A stretch of DNA of 45,797 nt from Oscillospiraceae bacterium (GTDB lineage Bacteria; Bacillota; Clostridia; Oscillospirales; Ruminococcaceae), in contig JAEELE010000140.1 of NCBI GenBank assembly GCA_016288755.1, positions 1 to 45,797 of the forward strand, given 5' to 3'. Under the pieces are notes generated by a model, which saw only the letters and a program-made list of their open reading frames with translations, was not told where the DNA came from and did no database searches. Positions 29,037 to 38,075 of the stretch are shown here, piece by piece. A program made the position numbers and the translations under genes. The stretch's first letter is position 1, and each line of letters opens with the position of its first letter.

Positions 29037-31271
29037 ATGACTGGATTTTCACACAAACTCACCGCTGCGCTGACAGCAGCGGCAATGCTCGGCGGCACCC
29101 TCAGCGTGCTGCCCGTCACGGTCTCTGCGGAGATCGACACCGTGCTCTTTGAAGCGGAAGCCGAGGACTGCACCGTCACCTCGGGCGGCGAGGTGACCAC
29201 GAAGGTCTATCAGGATGAATACCCGGGCTACACCGGCACGGGCTTCGTCTGGGCGGGCAACAGCGGCGGCGTCACCTTCGACGTCGAGCTCGAGAAGGGC
29301 GCCATGTGCGAGCTGACCGCCCGCGTCTACAGCTATCTCGGCGACCGCCAGCAGTGCTTTGCCGTCGACGGCGAATCGCAGACCGCGATCAACATCCCGC
29401 TCTCGACCGAGTGGAAGGAGATCAGCTTCGGCAGCCTCTATCTGCCCGCCGGCAAGCACACGATCGAGCTCGGCGCCTCGGGCAGCTGGGGCTTCATCCT
29501 CTATGATTCCGTGCGGTTCGGTCTGGCAAAAACACCCGACCTGAAAATCGACCCGACACCGGTCGACAAGAAGGCAACCGCCGAGACCAAGGCGTTGATG
29601 AAGTACCTCACTGCAAACTACGGCAGCAAGATCATCACCGCGCAGCAGGAGATCTACGGCGGCGGCAACGACGGCGATTCGGAGCTCGAGTTCGAGTATA
29701 TCTACGACCTCACCGGGCACTATCCGGCGATCCGCGCCTTCGATTTCATGAACTACAACCCGCTCTACGGCTGGGAGGACGGCACCACCGGCAGAGTGAT
29801 CCAGTGGGTCGCCAAGCGCGGCGGCATCGCGACTGCGAGCTGGCATATCAACGTCCCGATCGACTTCGACAACTACACGCTCGGCGACGCGGTTGACTGG
29901 AAGGAGTGCACCTACAAGAACTATCAGGCATCGAACAGCACCTTCAACACCGAAAAGGTCCTCGACAAGACCTCGAAGGAGCGTGCCTATTTCGACGAAG
30001 CCGTGAAGATGCTCGCCGAGCAGCTTCTGACGCTTCAGGATGCAGGCGTGCCGATCATTCTGCGCCCGCTGCATGAGGCACAGGGCAACTACGGCAGATT
30101 CGGCGACGGCACTTCGTGGTTCTGGTGGGGCGACCGCGGTCCGGAGGTCTATAAGGAGCTCTGGAAGCTGCTCTACAAGGAGCTGACCGAGACCTACGGC
30201 GTGCACAACTGCCTCTTCGAGATCAACCTCTATGAGCTGGACAGCTCGATCGACTGGTATCCCGGCAATGAGTATGTCGACCTCATCGCTTACGACAAAT
30301 ACGAGGGCTCGCCCTACCGCTGGGAGATGGATCCCGCAACGACCGTGTTCCTCACGCTGGTCGGCGATTCGGGCGACACCAAGATGGTCGCGCTGGCGGA
30401 GTGCGACAAGATTCCCGATATCGACGGCATGCGCAATCAGGGCGCGTGGTGGTCCTATATCTGCCCGTGGTACGGCGAATTCTGCATGAGCGAGCAGTAT
30501 AACACCAAGGAGTACATGAAGACCTATTACGCCGACAAGGACACGATCAAGCTCGACGATCTGCCCGAGGACCTCTACGGCTACAAGCGCGGCAACACGA
30601 GCGGCGGCTTCGACGTCGCGGGCGCCTATGAGTGCGAGGACGGCACGGTCACCCGCAATGCCGGCACCGAGATCGTGGATTACAAATTCTGCTCGGGCAA
30701 GGGCTATGTGTTCCTCAAGAATTCCGACAGCGCGAACGACTCCATCGAGCAGACGGTCACGGTCGAAAAAGCCGGCACCTATGCGCTCGTCTGGGGCTAT
30801 CAGCAGCAGTATGCCGAGGCGGGCAAGACCGAGCATCTGTTTGTCAACGGCGAGGAGGTCGGCGACGGCGTGCTCTTCCCGCACAGCATCATGTTCACCG
30901 AATCCGCGCCTGTGAAGGTCACGCTGAAAGCCGGTGAGAACACCGTCAAACTCGAAACCGGCGAGGGCTGGATCTGGTTTGACTATCTGCTCGTGAAGGA
31001 CGGCGACGCTGTGACGACCGAGCCCGACGTGACGACCACGACCCCGCAGACCGAGCCGGGCGACGACGCACTCCCGGGCGATGTGGACTGCAGCGGTGCT
31101 GTCAATGTCGCGGATGCGGTCATGCTGGCGAGATTTCTCGCGGAGGACAAGGAAATCACGGTTTCGGCGCAGGGCAAGCTCAACGCGAATGTCAGCGGCG
31201 ACAGCGACACCACAAGCGACGATCTGACCATCATCCTCGAATATCTCGCAGGCATGCGCAAAGCGCTGTGA
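29037..31271 (+). CDS. Cellulosomal GH26 beta-mannanase with two CBM35-like domains and a dockerin
   Basis: Secreted endo-mannanase of 744 residues. ATG 29037 has GGGGGAGG upstream. Residues 1-31 are a signal peptide (SA at cleavage). Residues about 34-165 are a CBM35 (FEAEAEDCTV, YPGYTGTGFVWAG). Residues about 175-530 are GH26, with acid/base Glu347 in RPLHEAQGNYG and nucleophile Glu455 in ALAECDKIPD. Residues about 528-655 look like a second CBM35 (YECEDGTVTRNAGTE, GYVFLKN). A Thr/Pro linker then leads to the type I dockerin at 681-744, with repeats VDCSGAVNVADAVMLARFL and SGDSDTTSDDLTIILEYLAG. The dockerin implies attachment to a scaffoldin cohesin. It is alone in its transcription unit. 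Confidence 0.96.
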   Translation: MTGFSHKLTAALTAAAMLGGTLSVLPVTVSAEIDTVLFEAEAEDCTVTSGGEVTTKVYQDEYPGYTGTGFVWAGNSGGVTFDVELEKGAMCELTARVYSYLGDRQQCFAVDGESQTAINIPLSTEWKEISFGSLYLPAGKHTIELGASGSWGFILYDSVRFGLAKTPDLKIDPTPVDKKATAETKALMKYLTANYGSKIITAQQEIYGGGNDGDSELEFEYIYDLTGHYPAIRAFDFMNYNPLYGWEDGTTGRVIQWVAKRGGIATASWHINVPIDFDNYTLGDAVDWKECTYKNYQASNSTFNTEKVLDKTSKERAYFDEAVKMLAEQLLTLQDAGVPIILRPLHEAQGNYGRFGDGTSWFWWGDRGPEVYKELWKLLYKELTETYGVHNCLFEINLYELDSSIDWYPGNEYVDLIAYDKYEGSPYRWEMDPATTVFLTLVGDSGDTKMVALAECDKIPDIDGMRNQGAWWSYICPWYGEFCMSEQYNTKEYMKTYYADKDTIKLDDLPEDLYGYKRGNTSGGFDVAGAYECEDGTVTRNAGTEIVDYKFCSGKGYVFLKNSDSANDSIEQTVTVEKAGTYALVWGYQQQYAEAGKTEHLFVNGEEVGDGVLFPHSIMFTESAPVKVTLKAGENTVKLETGEGWIWFDYLLVKDGDAVTTEPDVTTTTPQTEPGDDALPGDVDCSGAVNVADAVMLARFLAEDKEITVSAQGKLNANVSGDSDTTSDDLTIILEYLAGMRKAL

Positions 31272-31345
31272 GCCCGGAGCACAGGGCGAACATGCGAAAG
31301 CAGACCGGAACCCCGGCACCGTACAGGCAATCTGAGTGAATATGC

Positions 31346-31387
31346 AAAAAGCTCCGGCAGACCGTCAACCGATCTGCCGGAGCTTTT
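31346..31387. terminator. Bidirectional terminator between the mannanase and phosphotransferase genes
   Basis: AAAAGCTCCGGCAGA pairs with TCTGCCGGAGCTTTT, giving a 15-bp stem flanked by A and T runs. It serves both converging genes, ending at 31271 and 31399. Confidence 0.92.
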
Positions 31388-31398
31388 GTCATTTGTAC

Positions 31399-32157
31399 TT
31401 ATGAATAATCCACAACATTGACCCAGCGGGAGAGCAGCGCGAATTCCTCGTCGTTGTTCTCCTTCACCGACTGCGACGCCGCCACGATCGGCATCCAGCT
31501 CTGCACATACTGCAGCGCGGTGTCGCTCAGCTTGCAGAAGAGCTTGAGATACTCCTTTGCCAGCGCGGTCTCGCCGTTGAGCACCATATACAGATATGTT
31601 CTTGCAACGTCCGCGGACGCATTGCCCTGCGTTGCATGTGCCCAGTCAATGATGAACGGCACGCCGTCCGGGCGGATGATGACGTTCGAGGGGTTGAAGT
31701 CGCCGTGCAGCACCTTCTTGTGCTTGGGCATGCCCTCAAGACGGGTGTGCAGCTCAAACCGGATCGTCGCCTCGAATTTGCTGTCGCTGATCTTGCGGTG
31801 CATTTTGTCCTTGAGCTTGGTCAGCAGGGGGGCGCGCTGCTTGTGTATCTCCATCTGCAGCTCGACAAACTGCTTCAGATACTCCGCCTGCTTGTCGGGG
31901 TTCTCGTCCATGAGCTGCTGCATGGTCTTGCCCTCGATGAAATCGGACCGGATCGCCCAGCAGCCGTCGGTCTTGAAGACCTCGTGGATGCGCGGGATAT
32001 TCAGCGGCGTCTCCTCGACGCGCGCCTGATTCAGTGCCTCATTCAGCACCGATGCCTTGGAATATTCTGCGTTGAACACCTTGACGACCGTGTCGCCCTC
32101 GCGGTAGACCTTCTTTGCGGGGCGCACTGCGATGATCTGACTTTCCTGCAATGCCAT
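31399..32157 (-). CDS. APH/choline kinase-type phosphotransferase
   Basis: Protein-kinase-like small-molecule kinase of 252 residues. The catalytic Asp and Asn are in HGDFNPSNVII and the metal site is IIDWAHA. The N-terminal lobe has an ATP-contacting VVKVFNAEYSK strand. It is in the aminoglycoside phosphotransferase superfamily, which also covers sugar, choline and methylthioribose kinases. Substrate unknown. It is the last gene of the oadG-oadB-adhE unit, 13 bases after adhE. An antibiotic-resistance role should not be assumed from family membership. Confidence 0.87.
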   Translation of the reverse strand: MALQESQIIAVRPAKKVYREGDTVVKVFNAEYSKASVLNEALNQARVEETPLNIPRIHEVFKTDGCWAIRSDFIEGKTMQQLMDENPDKQAEYLKQFVELQMEIHKQRAPLLTKLKDKMHRKISDSKFEATIRFELHTRLEGMPKHKKVLHGDFNPSNVIIRPDGVPFIIDWAHATQGNASADVARTYLYMVLNGETALAKEYLKLFCKLSDTALQYVQSWMPIVAASQSVKENNDEEFALLSRWVNVVDYS

Positions 32158-32170
32158 GAAAATCCCTCCC

Positions 32171-34786
32171 TTACACTGTTTCGCCGTTCTTGCCGTAGAA
32201 GGCGTTGAGATACATCTGTCTGATCTCGGCGATCAGCGGATAGCGCGGGTTCGCGCCGGTGCACTGGTCGTCGAATGCCTGCTCGGACATTTCGTCGAGC
32301 CGTGCGAGGAATTTCTCCTCGTCCACACCCCAAGCCTGAATGCTGTCCGGAATGCCGATCGTCGCCTTCAGCTCGTTGAGCGCCTTGATGAGCCCTTCAA
32401 ACAGCTCGGTGTCGGTCGCGCCCTTGATGCCGACCGCGCCTGCGATTTCGGCATAGCGTGCGAGCGTGTGCGGATAGCCGTACTGCGGGAAGGTGCCCAT
32501 CTTGTGCGGCACCTCGGCGGCGTTGAAGCGCATGACCTGCTCGAGCATCAGCGCGTTGGCGACGCCGTGCGGGATGTGGTGGAAGGCACCGAGCTTGTGC
32601 GCCATCGAGTGGCAGACGCCGAGGAAGGCATTTGCGAACGCCATGCCCGCCATTGTCGCGGCATTTGCCATCTTCTCCCATGCCTCGATGTCCTCCGCGC
32701 CGTTCTGATAGGTACGCGGCAGATATTCGAGCACGTTTTTCAGCGAACGGATCGCGAGCCCGTCGGTATAGTCGGTCGCCATCATCGACGCATAGGCTTC
32801 GAGCGCGTGGGTCGCGACGTCGATGCCCGACGCCGAGGTCAGACCCTTCGGCGCGGTCTTCATCATGTCGCAGTCGACGATCGCCATATTCGGCATGAGC
32901 TCGTAGTCGGCGAGCGGATATTTCACGCCGGTCGATTCATCGGTGATGACCGCGAACGGCGTAACCTCGGAGCCGGTACCCGCAGAGGTCGGTATCGCGA
33001 TGAAATATGCCTTCTGTCCCATTTTCGGGAAGGTGTAGATGCGCTTGCGGATATCGCAGAAGCGCATTGCCATATCAAGGAAGTCGACCTCCGGATGCTC
33101 ATAGAGCACCCACATGATCTTTGCGGCATCCATTGCCGAGCCGCCGCCGAGTGCAATGATCGCATCGGGCTCAAAGGCGGTCATCTGCTCTGCACCCTTC
33201 TTTGCCGAAGCAAGCGACGGGTCCGGTGCGACGTCGGAGAACACTGCATGGTCAATGCCCATTGCGTTGAGCTTGTCGGTGATCGGTTTCAGGTAGCCGT
33301 TCTTGAAGAGGAAGCTGTCGGTGACGAGGAACACACGCTTTTTGTGCAGCACCGTGCCGAGCTCATCGAGTGCGACGGTCAGGCAGCCCTTCTTGATATA
33401 GACCTTTTCCGGTGTGCGGAACCACAGCATATTCTCTCTCCTTTCGGCGACGGTTTTGATGTTGAGCAGATGCTTGACGCCGACATTCTCGCTGACCGAG
33501 TTGCCGCCCCACGAGCCGCAGCCGAGGGTGAGCGACGGGACCAGATTGAAGTTGTACAGATCGCCGATGCCGCCGTGCGACGAGGGCGTGTTGACGACGA
33601 TGCGGCAGGTCTTCATGCGCGCTGCCATCGCGTCGATCTTGGCGCGCTCGGTGACCGCATTGAGATAGACCGAGCTGGTATGCCCGTAGCCGCCGTCCGC
33701 GATCAGGCGCTCCGCCTTCTGCATGGCTTCCTCGAAGGTCTTGGCGTGATACATCGCGAGCACGGGGGAGAGCTTCTCATGCGCGAATTCCTCAGTGATA
33801 TCGACCGACTCGACCTCACCGATCAGGATTTTCGTGCTTTCAGGCACGTCGACGCCTGCAAGCGCCGCGATCGTGTGTGCGGTCTGCCCGACGATCTTTG
33901 CATTGACCGAGCCGTTGATGATGATGGTCTGGCGCACCTTGTCGATCTCGCCATCCTTAAGGAAATAGCAGCCGCGTGCGGTAAATTCCTCCTTGACCTT
34001 ATCGTAGATGCTGTCGAGCACGATGACCGACTGCTCGGAGGCGCAGATCATGCCGTTGTCGAAGGTCTTGGAGTGGATGACCGAGCTGACCGCGAGCGTG
34101 ATATCGCAGGTGTCGTCAAAGATCGCGGGGGTGTTGCCCGCGCCGACGCCGAGTGCGGGCTTGCCGCTCGAATAGGCAGCGTGCACCATGCCCGGACCGC
34201 CGGTCGCAAGGATGATATCGGAATACTTCATGACGGTGTTCGTCATATCGAGGCTCGGCTTGTCGATCCAGCCGATCAGCCCCTCGGGTGCGCCTGCGGC
34301 ATAGGCAGCCTCCGCGACGAGCTTTGTCGCGGCAATGGTCGATCCTTTTGCGCGCGGGTGCGGCGAGATGATGATGCCGTTGCGCGTTTTCAGCGTAATC
34401 AGCGTTTTGAAGATCGCGGTTGAGGTCGGGTTGGTCGTCGGGATGACCGCTGCGATCACGCCGATCGGCTCGGCAATGCGCATCGTGCCCATCGACTCGT
34501 TTCGCTCGATCACGCCGCAGGTCTTGGTGTCCTTGTAGGCGTTGTAGATATACTCCGAGGCGAAGTGATTCTTGATCACCTTGTCCTCGACCACGCCCAT
34601 GCCGGTCTCGGCGACCGCCATTTTCGCGAGCGGGATGCGCGCCTGATTGGCAGCAATCGCCGCCGCACGGAAGATCGCATCGACCTTTTCCTGCGGAAAT
34701 GTCGCAAAGATTTCCTGTGCCGCGCGGACGCGGCTGATGAGCTCTCTGAGCTGCTCCACTGTCTCAACGATCGGATATTCCTTCAT
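32171..34786 (-). CDS. adhE: Bifunctional acetaldehyde-CoA/alcohol dehydrogenase
   Basis: 871-residue cytoplasmic enzyme that reduces acetyl-CoA to acetaldehyde and then to ethanol with NADH. The N-terminal half is CoA-acylating aldehyde dehydrogenase with the catalytic Cys in GMICASEQSVIVLD and a GVGAGNTPA motif. The C-terminal half is an iron-dependent alcohol dehydrogenase with nucleotide loop GGGSAMDAAKIMW and iron His residues in HSMAHKLGAFHHIPHG. ATG 34786 has GGAGG upstream. It lies 24 bases behind the small oadB-coupled gene. The context is fermentative redox balance with a Na+ pump. No truncation. Confidence 0.98.
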   Translation of the reverse strand: MKEYPIVETVEQLRELISRVRAAQEIFATFPQEKVDAIFRAAAIAANQARIPLAKMAVAETGMGVVEDKVIKNHFASEYIYNAYKDTKTCGVIERNESMGTMRIAEPIGVIAAVIPTTNPTSTAIFKTLITLKTRNGIIISPHPRAKGSTIAATKLVAEAAYAAGAPEGLIGWIDKPSLDMTNTVMKYSDIILATGGPGMVHAAYSSGKPALGVGAGNTPAIFDDTCDITLAVSSVIHSKTFDNGMICASEQSVIVLDSIYDKVKEEFTARGCYFLKDGEIDKVRQTIIINGSVNAKIVGQTAHTIAALAGVDVPESTKILIGEVESVDITEEFAHEKLSPVLAMYHAKTFEEAMQKAERLIADGGYGHTSSVYLNAVTERAKIDAMAARMKTCRIVVNTPSSHGGIGDLYNFNLVPSLTLGCGSWGGNSVSENVGVKHLLNIKTVAERRENMLWFRTPEKVYIKKGCLTVALDELGTVLHKKRVFLVTDSFLFKNGYLKPITDKLNAMGIDHAVFSDVAPDPSLASAKKGAEQMTAFEPDAIIALGGGSAMDAAKIMWVLYEHPEVDFLDMAMRFCDIRKRIYTFPKMGQKAYFIAIPTSAGTGSEVTPFAVITDESTGVKYPLADYELMPNMAIVDCDMMKTAPKGLTSASGIDVATHALEAYASMMATDYTDGLAIRSLKNVLEYLPRTYQNGAEDIEAWEKMANAATMAGMAFANAFLGVCHSMAHKLGAFHHIPHGVANALMLEQVMRFNAAEVPHKMGTFPQYGYPHTLARYAEIAGAVGIKGATDTELFEGLIKALNELKATIGIPDSIQAWGVDEEKFLARLDEMSEQAFDDQCTGANPRYPLIAEIRQMYLNAFYGKNGETV

Positions 34787-34810
34787 AAAACCGAACCTCC
34801 GTTGTCCGTA

Positions 34811-35023
34811 TTATTGTGCCGGTTCTGTTCCGGTGACTGCACGGTTGTGCGCACTCACAGCCTCCCGGATGCGGGAATCTGCGAGCACATGCCGCCAGCC
34901 CTGCGCCTGGGCAGCAGCCAGCATTTCTCTGCGCAAAATGTACGCGCCCTTGTGTTCTTCGATCCATTGGAGAGCGCGCACGAGAGCCTCATCATAGGGG
35001 AGCCTGTTCTGATTTGCTGTCAT
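34811..35023 (-). CDS. Small protein translationally coupled to oadB (70 aa)
   Basis: ATG 35023 overlaps the oadB stop as ATGA. 70 residues: a helical basic protein ([54 protein letters not shown]). No transmembrane segment. Four-base overlap and its place between oadB and adhE argue for a real gene. It could be an accessory factor of the decarboxylase or a remnant. I do not recognise it. Confidence 0.6.
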   Translation of the reverse strand: MTANQNRLPYDEALVRALQWIEEHKGAYILRREMLAAAQAQGWRHVLADSRIREAVSAHNRAVTGTEPAQ

Positions 35024-36231
35024 CCGATCACGGAGAGCAGCACGCCCGCGGCGACGGCAGAGCCGATGACGCCGGCGACATTCGGTCCCATCGCGTGCAT
35101 GAGCAGGAAGTTGGTCGGATCCTCCTCCGCGCCGACCTTCTGCGAAATGCGCGCTGCCATCGGCACGGCGGAAACACCCGCGGAGCCGATCAGCGGATTG
35201 ACCTTGCCCTTGGTCGCCCAGTACATGATCTTGCCGAAGAGCAGACCGCACGCGGTGCCCAGCGAGAAGGCGATAACGCCCAGCAGCATCACGCCGCCGA
35301 ACTTGATGTTGATGATCTGATCCGCCTTGGTGGTCGCACCGACCGAGATGCCGAGGAAGATCGTGACGATGTTCATCAGCGCGTTCTGTGCGGTGTCGAT
35401 CAGTCTTGCCGCAACGCCCGATTCCTTGAGCAGATTGCCGAACATCAGCATGCCGACCAGCGGTGCCGCGGACGGCACGAGCAGCGACACGATGATCGTG
35501 ACCGCGATCGGGAAGATGATCTTCTCGGTCTTGGAGACAGCTCTGAGCTGCTCCATCTTGACAAGGCGCTCCTTCTTCGAGGTCATCAGGCGCATGATCG
35601 GCGGCTGGATGATCGGAACAAGTGCCATGTATGTATAGGCTGCGAGCGCGATATTACCGGTGGTGATCACGCCGTCGCCCGTCAGCAGCTTGGTGGAGAC
35701 ATAGATCGCAGTCGGACCGTCTGCGCCGCCGATGATGGCGATCGAGCCCGCCTCTGCCGCGGTGAAGCCGAGCAGACCCGCGACCACGAACGTGAAGAAG
35801 ATACCGCCCTGCGCCGCCGCACCGAGCAGGAAGCTCTTGGGGTTCGCGATCAGCGGGGAGAAGTCGGTCATACAGCCGATACCGAGGAAAATCAGCGGGG
35901 GATAGAGCTGCAGCTTGACGCCGAGATAGAGGATATCGAGCAATCCGCCGTCCCGCAGCACATTTCCGTAGTCGACATGCCCGTCGACCAGCACCCAGAG
36001 GTCGGGATGATAGAGCCCTGCCATCGGGAGGTTCGTCAGCAGCATGCCGAAGGAGATCGGCAGCAGCAGCAGCGGCTCAAAGCCCTTGGCGATCGCCAGA
36101 TACATAAATACAAAGGATACGAGAATCATAATGAGATTCTTCCATCCGCCCTCTGCGAACAGCGCATGCAGACCGCTGTCATTCCAGAGACCGCCGATGG
36201 TGTTTGAGAAGAAATCAATCACGCCTTGCAC
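35020..36231 (-). CDS. oadB: Sodium-pumping decarboxylase beta subunit
   Basis: Integral membrane subunit that couples decarboxylation of carboxybiotin to Na+ export; 403 residues with about ten spans. Start is GTG 36231, with GGAGG 8 bases upstream. The hallmark motifs are [20 protein letters not shown] and [20 protein letters not shown], the latter bearing the Asp thought to bind Na+/H+. The end [20 protein letters not shown] is typical. OadB, MmdB and GcdB are indistinguishable by motif, so the substrate depends on the alpha subunit, encoded at 39.7-42.9 kb. Confidence 0.95.
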   Translation of the reverse strand: MQGVIDFFSNTIGGLWNDSGLHALFAEGGWKNLIMILVSFVFMYLAIAKGFEPLLLLPISFGMLLTNLPMAGLYHPDLWVLVDGHVDYGNVLRDGGLLDILYLGVKLQLYPPLIFLGIGCMTDFSPLIANPKSFLLGAAAQGGIFFTFVVAGLLGFTAAEAGSIAIIGGADGPTAIYVSTKLLTGDGVITTGNIALAAYTYMALVPIIQPPIMRLMTSKKERLVKMEQLRAVSKTEKIIFPIAVTIIVSLLVPSAAPLVGMLMFGNLLKESGVAARLIDTAQNALMNIVTIFLGISVGATTKADQIINIKFGGVMLLGVIAFSLGTACGLLFGKIMYWATKGKVNPLIGSAGVSAVPMAARISQKVGAEEDPTNFLLMHAMGPNVAGVIGSAVAAGVLLSVIG

Positions 36232-36266
36232 GGTTTTGTCCTCCGAATATTATATACTTGAATGCT

Positions 36267-36701
36267 TCAGAACGGTCTGGTGGATTCCGCACGCCCTGCC
36301 TGTGCCCATGCCGAGCCGCCTGCGCGCGTGACCTGCCGCACCGATTTCAGTCTGTACTGCCTGCCCTCTGCCGCTCCCATCGCGGCGATCGCTGCCATGA
36401 TGACGGCGATGACCTCGCTGTCATCCTCTGCGGCGGGCGGAGCAGCCTTCGCAGTAGCCGGCTTCGCAGGTGCAGCGGGCTTTGCGGGCGCGGGCGGTGC
36501 AGCCTTCTGCGCTTCGGCTTTCGGTTTGCTCTGACCGCGCTTGAAGAAGCCGCCCGAGCAGCAGAGATAGATGACGAGGATCAGCAGCGCGGAGAAAACA
36601 ACGAGCAGACCGATGATCGTCATGCACAGGATCTGGGTGCCGTCGAGCTTTTCGGTGCCGCGGAGCACCTTTTCTGCCAGACGGATCGTTTGAACATTCA
36701 T
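36267..36701 (-). CDS. oadG: Sodium-pumping decarboxylase gamma subunit (OadG-like)
   Basis: ATG 36701 (MNVQTIRLAEKVLRGTEKLD) has GGGAGGG upstream; 144 residues. A single span (TIIGLLVVFSALLILVIYLC) follows a short outer segment. An Ala/Pro/Lys linker (KAAPPAPAKPAAPAKPATAK) follows, then a C-terminal helix with VIMAAIAAMGAAEG. It is a small anchor subunit, and the conserved C-terminal half binds zinc in the family. It lies 35 bases before oadB, as in Na+ pump operons. Confidence 0.85.
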   Translation of the reverse strand: MNVQTIRLAEKVLRGTEKLDGTQILCMTIIGLLVVFSALLILVIYLCCSGGFFKRGQSKPKAEAQKAAPPAPAKPAAPAKPATAKAAPPAAEDDSEVIAVIMAAIAAMGAAEGRQYRLKSVRQVTRAGGSAWAQAGRAESTRPF

Positions 36702-36735
36702 GGTATTACCCTCCCATAGAATTGCATACACTTAT

Positions 36736-36764
36736 ATTATATCCGATTTCCGGTAAAAACGCAA
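36736..36764 (-). promoter_or_regulatory. Promoter of the oadG-oadB-adhE operon
   Basis: Minus strand TTGCGT (36764-36759) and TATAAT (36741-36736), spacing 17. The operon of five genes starts 35 bases downstream. Confidence 0.75.
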
Positions 36765-36794
36765 GCCCTAATTCCACGATTTTTACGGACGATG

Positions 36795-37163
36795 AGAAAT
36801 GAGAAGCGAGGAGTGAGAAATGGGGAGTGAGATATTAGAAGTTAGAAGTGAGGAGTTGTTCCGTTGCTTTCAGTCCGGTTGATGAATCGGGGCAGGCGTC
36901 AGTCAGGCGCTTTTTATCAGGAGCCGATATTGGGGAGCATTGAGTCCCAAGAAGGCGCTTTCGCGCCGTACAGTCACGCAGATTGGGTGAGTATGCAAAA
37001 CGGCTCGCGGAGCCAAATCACCAGCCCGGGCTCCGGGCTGCCCGCGGGAGCTCCCCACTGGGAGCATGGAGTCCCAAGAAGGCGCTTTAGCGCCGTACAG
37101 TCACGTGCACTGGAAGGCTCCGCGTAAATGTACCCGGAGGAAATTGCCAGCCCGGGCTCCGGG
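36795..37163 (+). repeat. Dispersed repeat, copies 3 and 4
   Basis: Module A (GTTAGAAGTGAGGAGTTGTT, then CCGT) is at 36841-36864. Two module B units follow: 36932-37040 (GGCGCTTTCGCGCC hairpin, CGGCTCGCGGAGCC, ending AGCCCGGGCTCCGGGCT) and 37059-37163 (GGCGCTTTAGCGCC, GGCTCCGCGTAAATGTACCC, same end). No gene in this gap of about 400 bases. Confidence 0.85.
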
Positions 37164-37171
37164 CTCCCCGC

Positions 37172-37531
37172 TTACTCCCAGTCGATTTCGTCTTCGTGCT
37201 CGAGAAGGAAGGCGTAGATCTCGTCCTCATTCTCCACGAGCGCCGCGATCAGCGCCGAGAGCGCATGTGCCTTCTCCAGATTCTGCGGGCTCGGCGAATA
37301 AAACGCCGCATACATCCCCGCCTCCGGGTCGGAATCCATATCCTCCAGCAGCGAAGGCGCATGATACGCCAGATAGCAGCGCAGGAACGCATCCCAGTTG
37401 TAGCCGTTCATCGCCGCATCGGGCGACATTTCATTCATCCGTTCGCCGATCGCGAGAATCGCCGCGTGCTCAATGTAAAAGACAACATGAATGCTGTCAC
37501 CGGTCGAGAATACCAGCACGTCCTCAGACAT
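37172..37531 (-). CDS. Imm51-like immunity-family protein
   Basis: ATG 37531 (MSEDVLVFSTGDSIHVVFYI) has AAGGAGG upstream; 119 residues. GYNWDAFLRCYL, the acidic DMDSDPEAGMYAAFYSP and the terminal EDEIYAFLLEHEDEIDWE recall Imm51, a family seen in polymorphic toxin loci. The assignment is from memory. No toxin or secretion gene is beside it. It could be an orphan immunity protein protecting against toxins of neighbours. Confidence 0.55.
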   Translation of the reverse strand: MSEDVLVFSTGDSIHVVFYIEHAAILAIGERMNEMSPDAAMNGYNWDAFLRCYLAYHAPSLLEDMDSDPEAGMYAAFYSPSPQNLEKAHALSALIAALVENEDEIYAFLLEHEDEIDWE

Positions 37532-37564
37532 GTATGATGTTCTCCTCCTTTCCGTTTTCACAGA

Positions 37565-37864
37565 TCAGGGCTGATCTGCACGATCCGCCTCGGCGCGCAC
37601 GCACGGCTTTTCCTCCGGCTCCCTGCCGGACGGCTCGGGCATGTCGTAGGGTCCGCGCACCGCCTTGCAGCGCGGGTCCTCGGGTGCTGCGGGCTTTTCG
37701 TGCTTGGCGCGGAGGCTGTCGATCGCCCTTGCCATGCGCGGCGTCAGCACAGCGACGACCGCGACGACCGCGAAGATCAGGAGAAATTTCAAGCCGAACC
37801 GCAGCAGCGTCGGTGTGATATTGACCATATCGCCGTCCTCGGCGAGCAGAGCGATGTCGTTCAT
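37565..37864 (-). CDS. Small single-span membrane protein (99 aa)
   Basis: ATG 37864 has GGAGG upstream. A hydrophobic span at residues about 25-42 (LKFLLIFAVVAVVAVLTP) is followed by a charged, proline-rich tail (HEKPAAPEDPRCKAVRGPYD). Function unknown. 33 bases separate it from the Imm51-like gene, so the two may be cotranscribed. Confidence 0.6.
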   Translation of the reverse strand: MNDIALLAEDGDMVNITPTLLRFGLKFLLIFAVVAVVAVLTPRMARAIDSLRAKHEKPAAPEDPRCKAVRGPYDMPEPSGREPEEKPCVRAEADRADQP

Positions 37865-38017
37865 GGGTGTCCCTCCGGCGCGCGGGCAGGCGATACGCCG
37901 CAGCTCCCGCCGCGCAGTGTTCAGATAAAACGGAGCAGGCAGGAGCGGTCAGGAGCTGTTCCGTCATTTCCGTTCTGCCGCGCGAACCGCAGCTCCGCAC
38001 TTCTGCCTTTCACAAAC

Positions 38018-38062
38018 GGCGCCCCGCACTGCCTGCATCGGGCAGGGGGCGGAGCGCCGGCT
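38018..38062 (-). terminator. GC-rich hairpin after the DUF4190-like gene
   Basis: Minus strand: GGCGCTCCGC pairs with GCGGGGCGCC (one G-U) across a loop that itself can form CTGCC/GGCAG. GTTTGTG follows, so the T-tract is weak. It lies about 15 bases past the stop at 38076. Confidence 0.55.
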
Positions 38063-38075
38063 GTTGCTTATTGTT

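Noticed and set aside
29049..31319. Long open frame (756 codons) antisense to the mannanase
   Set aside because: It is the reverse frame of a GC-rich gene with clear GH26, CBM35 and dockerin domains. It has no ribosome site and no known motif.
31399..32157. Aminoglycoside resistance gene
   Set aside because: The APH-type fold is clear, but there are no resistance-family signatures, and the gene is the last of a metabolic operon. A sugar or other small-molecule kinase is equally likely.
32156..34423. Long plus-strand open frame opposite adhE
   Set aside because: It mirrors a certain AdhE coding sequence. Its residues are rich in Arg, His and Val as expected of a shadow frame.
36864..37127. 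Short ORFs encoded in repeat module B (such as GSIESQEGAFAPYSHADW)
   Set aside because: Similar peptides appear at several copies only because the DNA repeats. There is no ribosome site and the frame is broken between copies.
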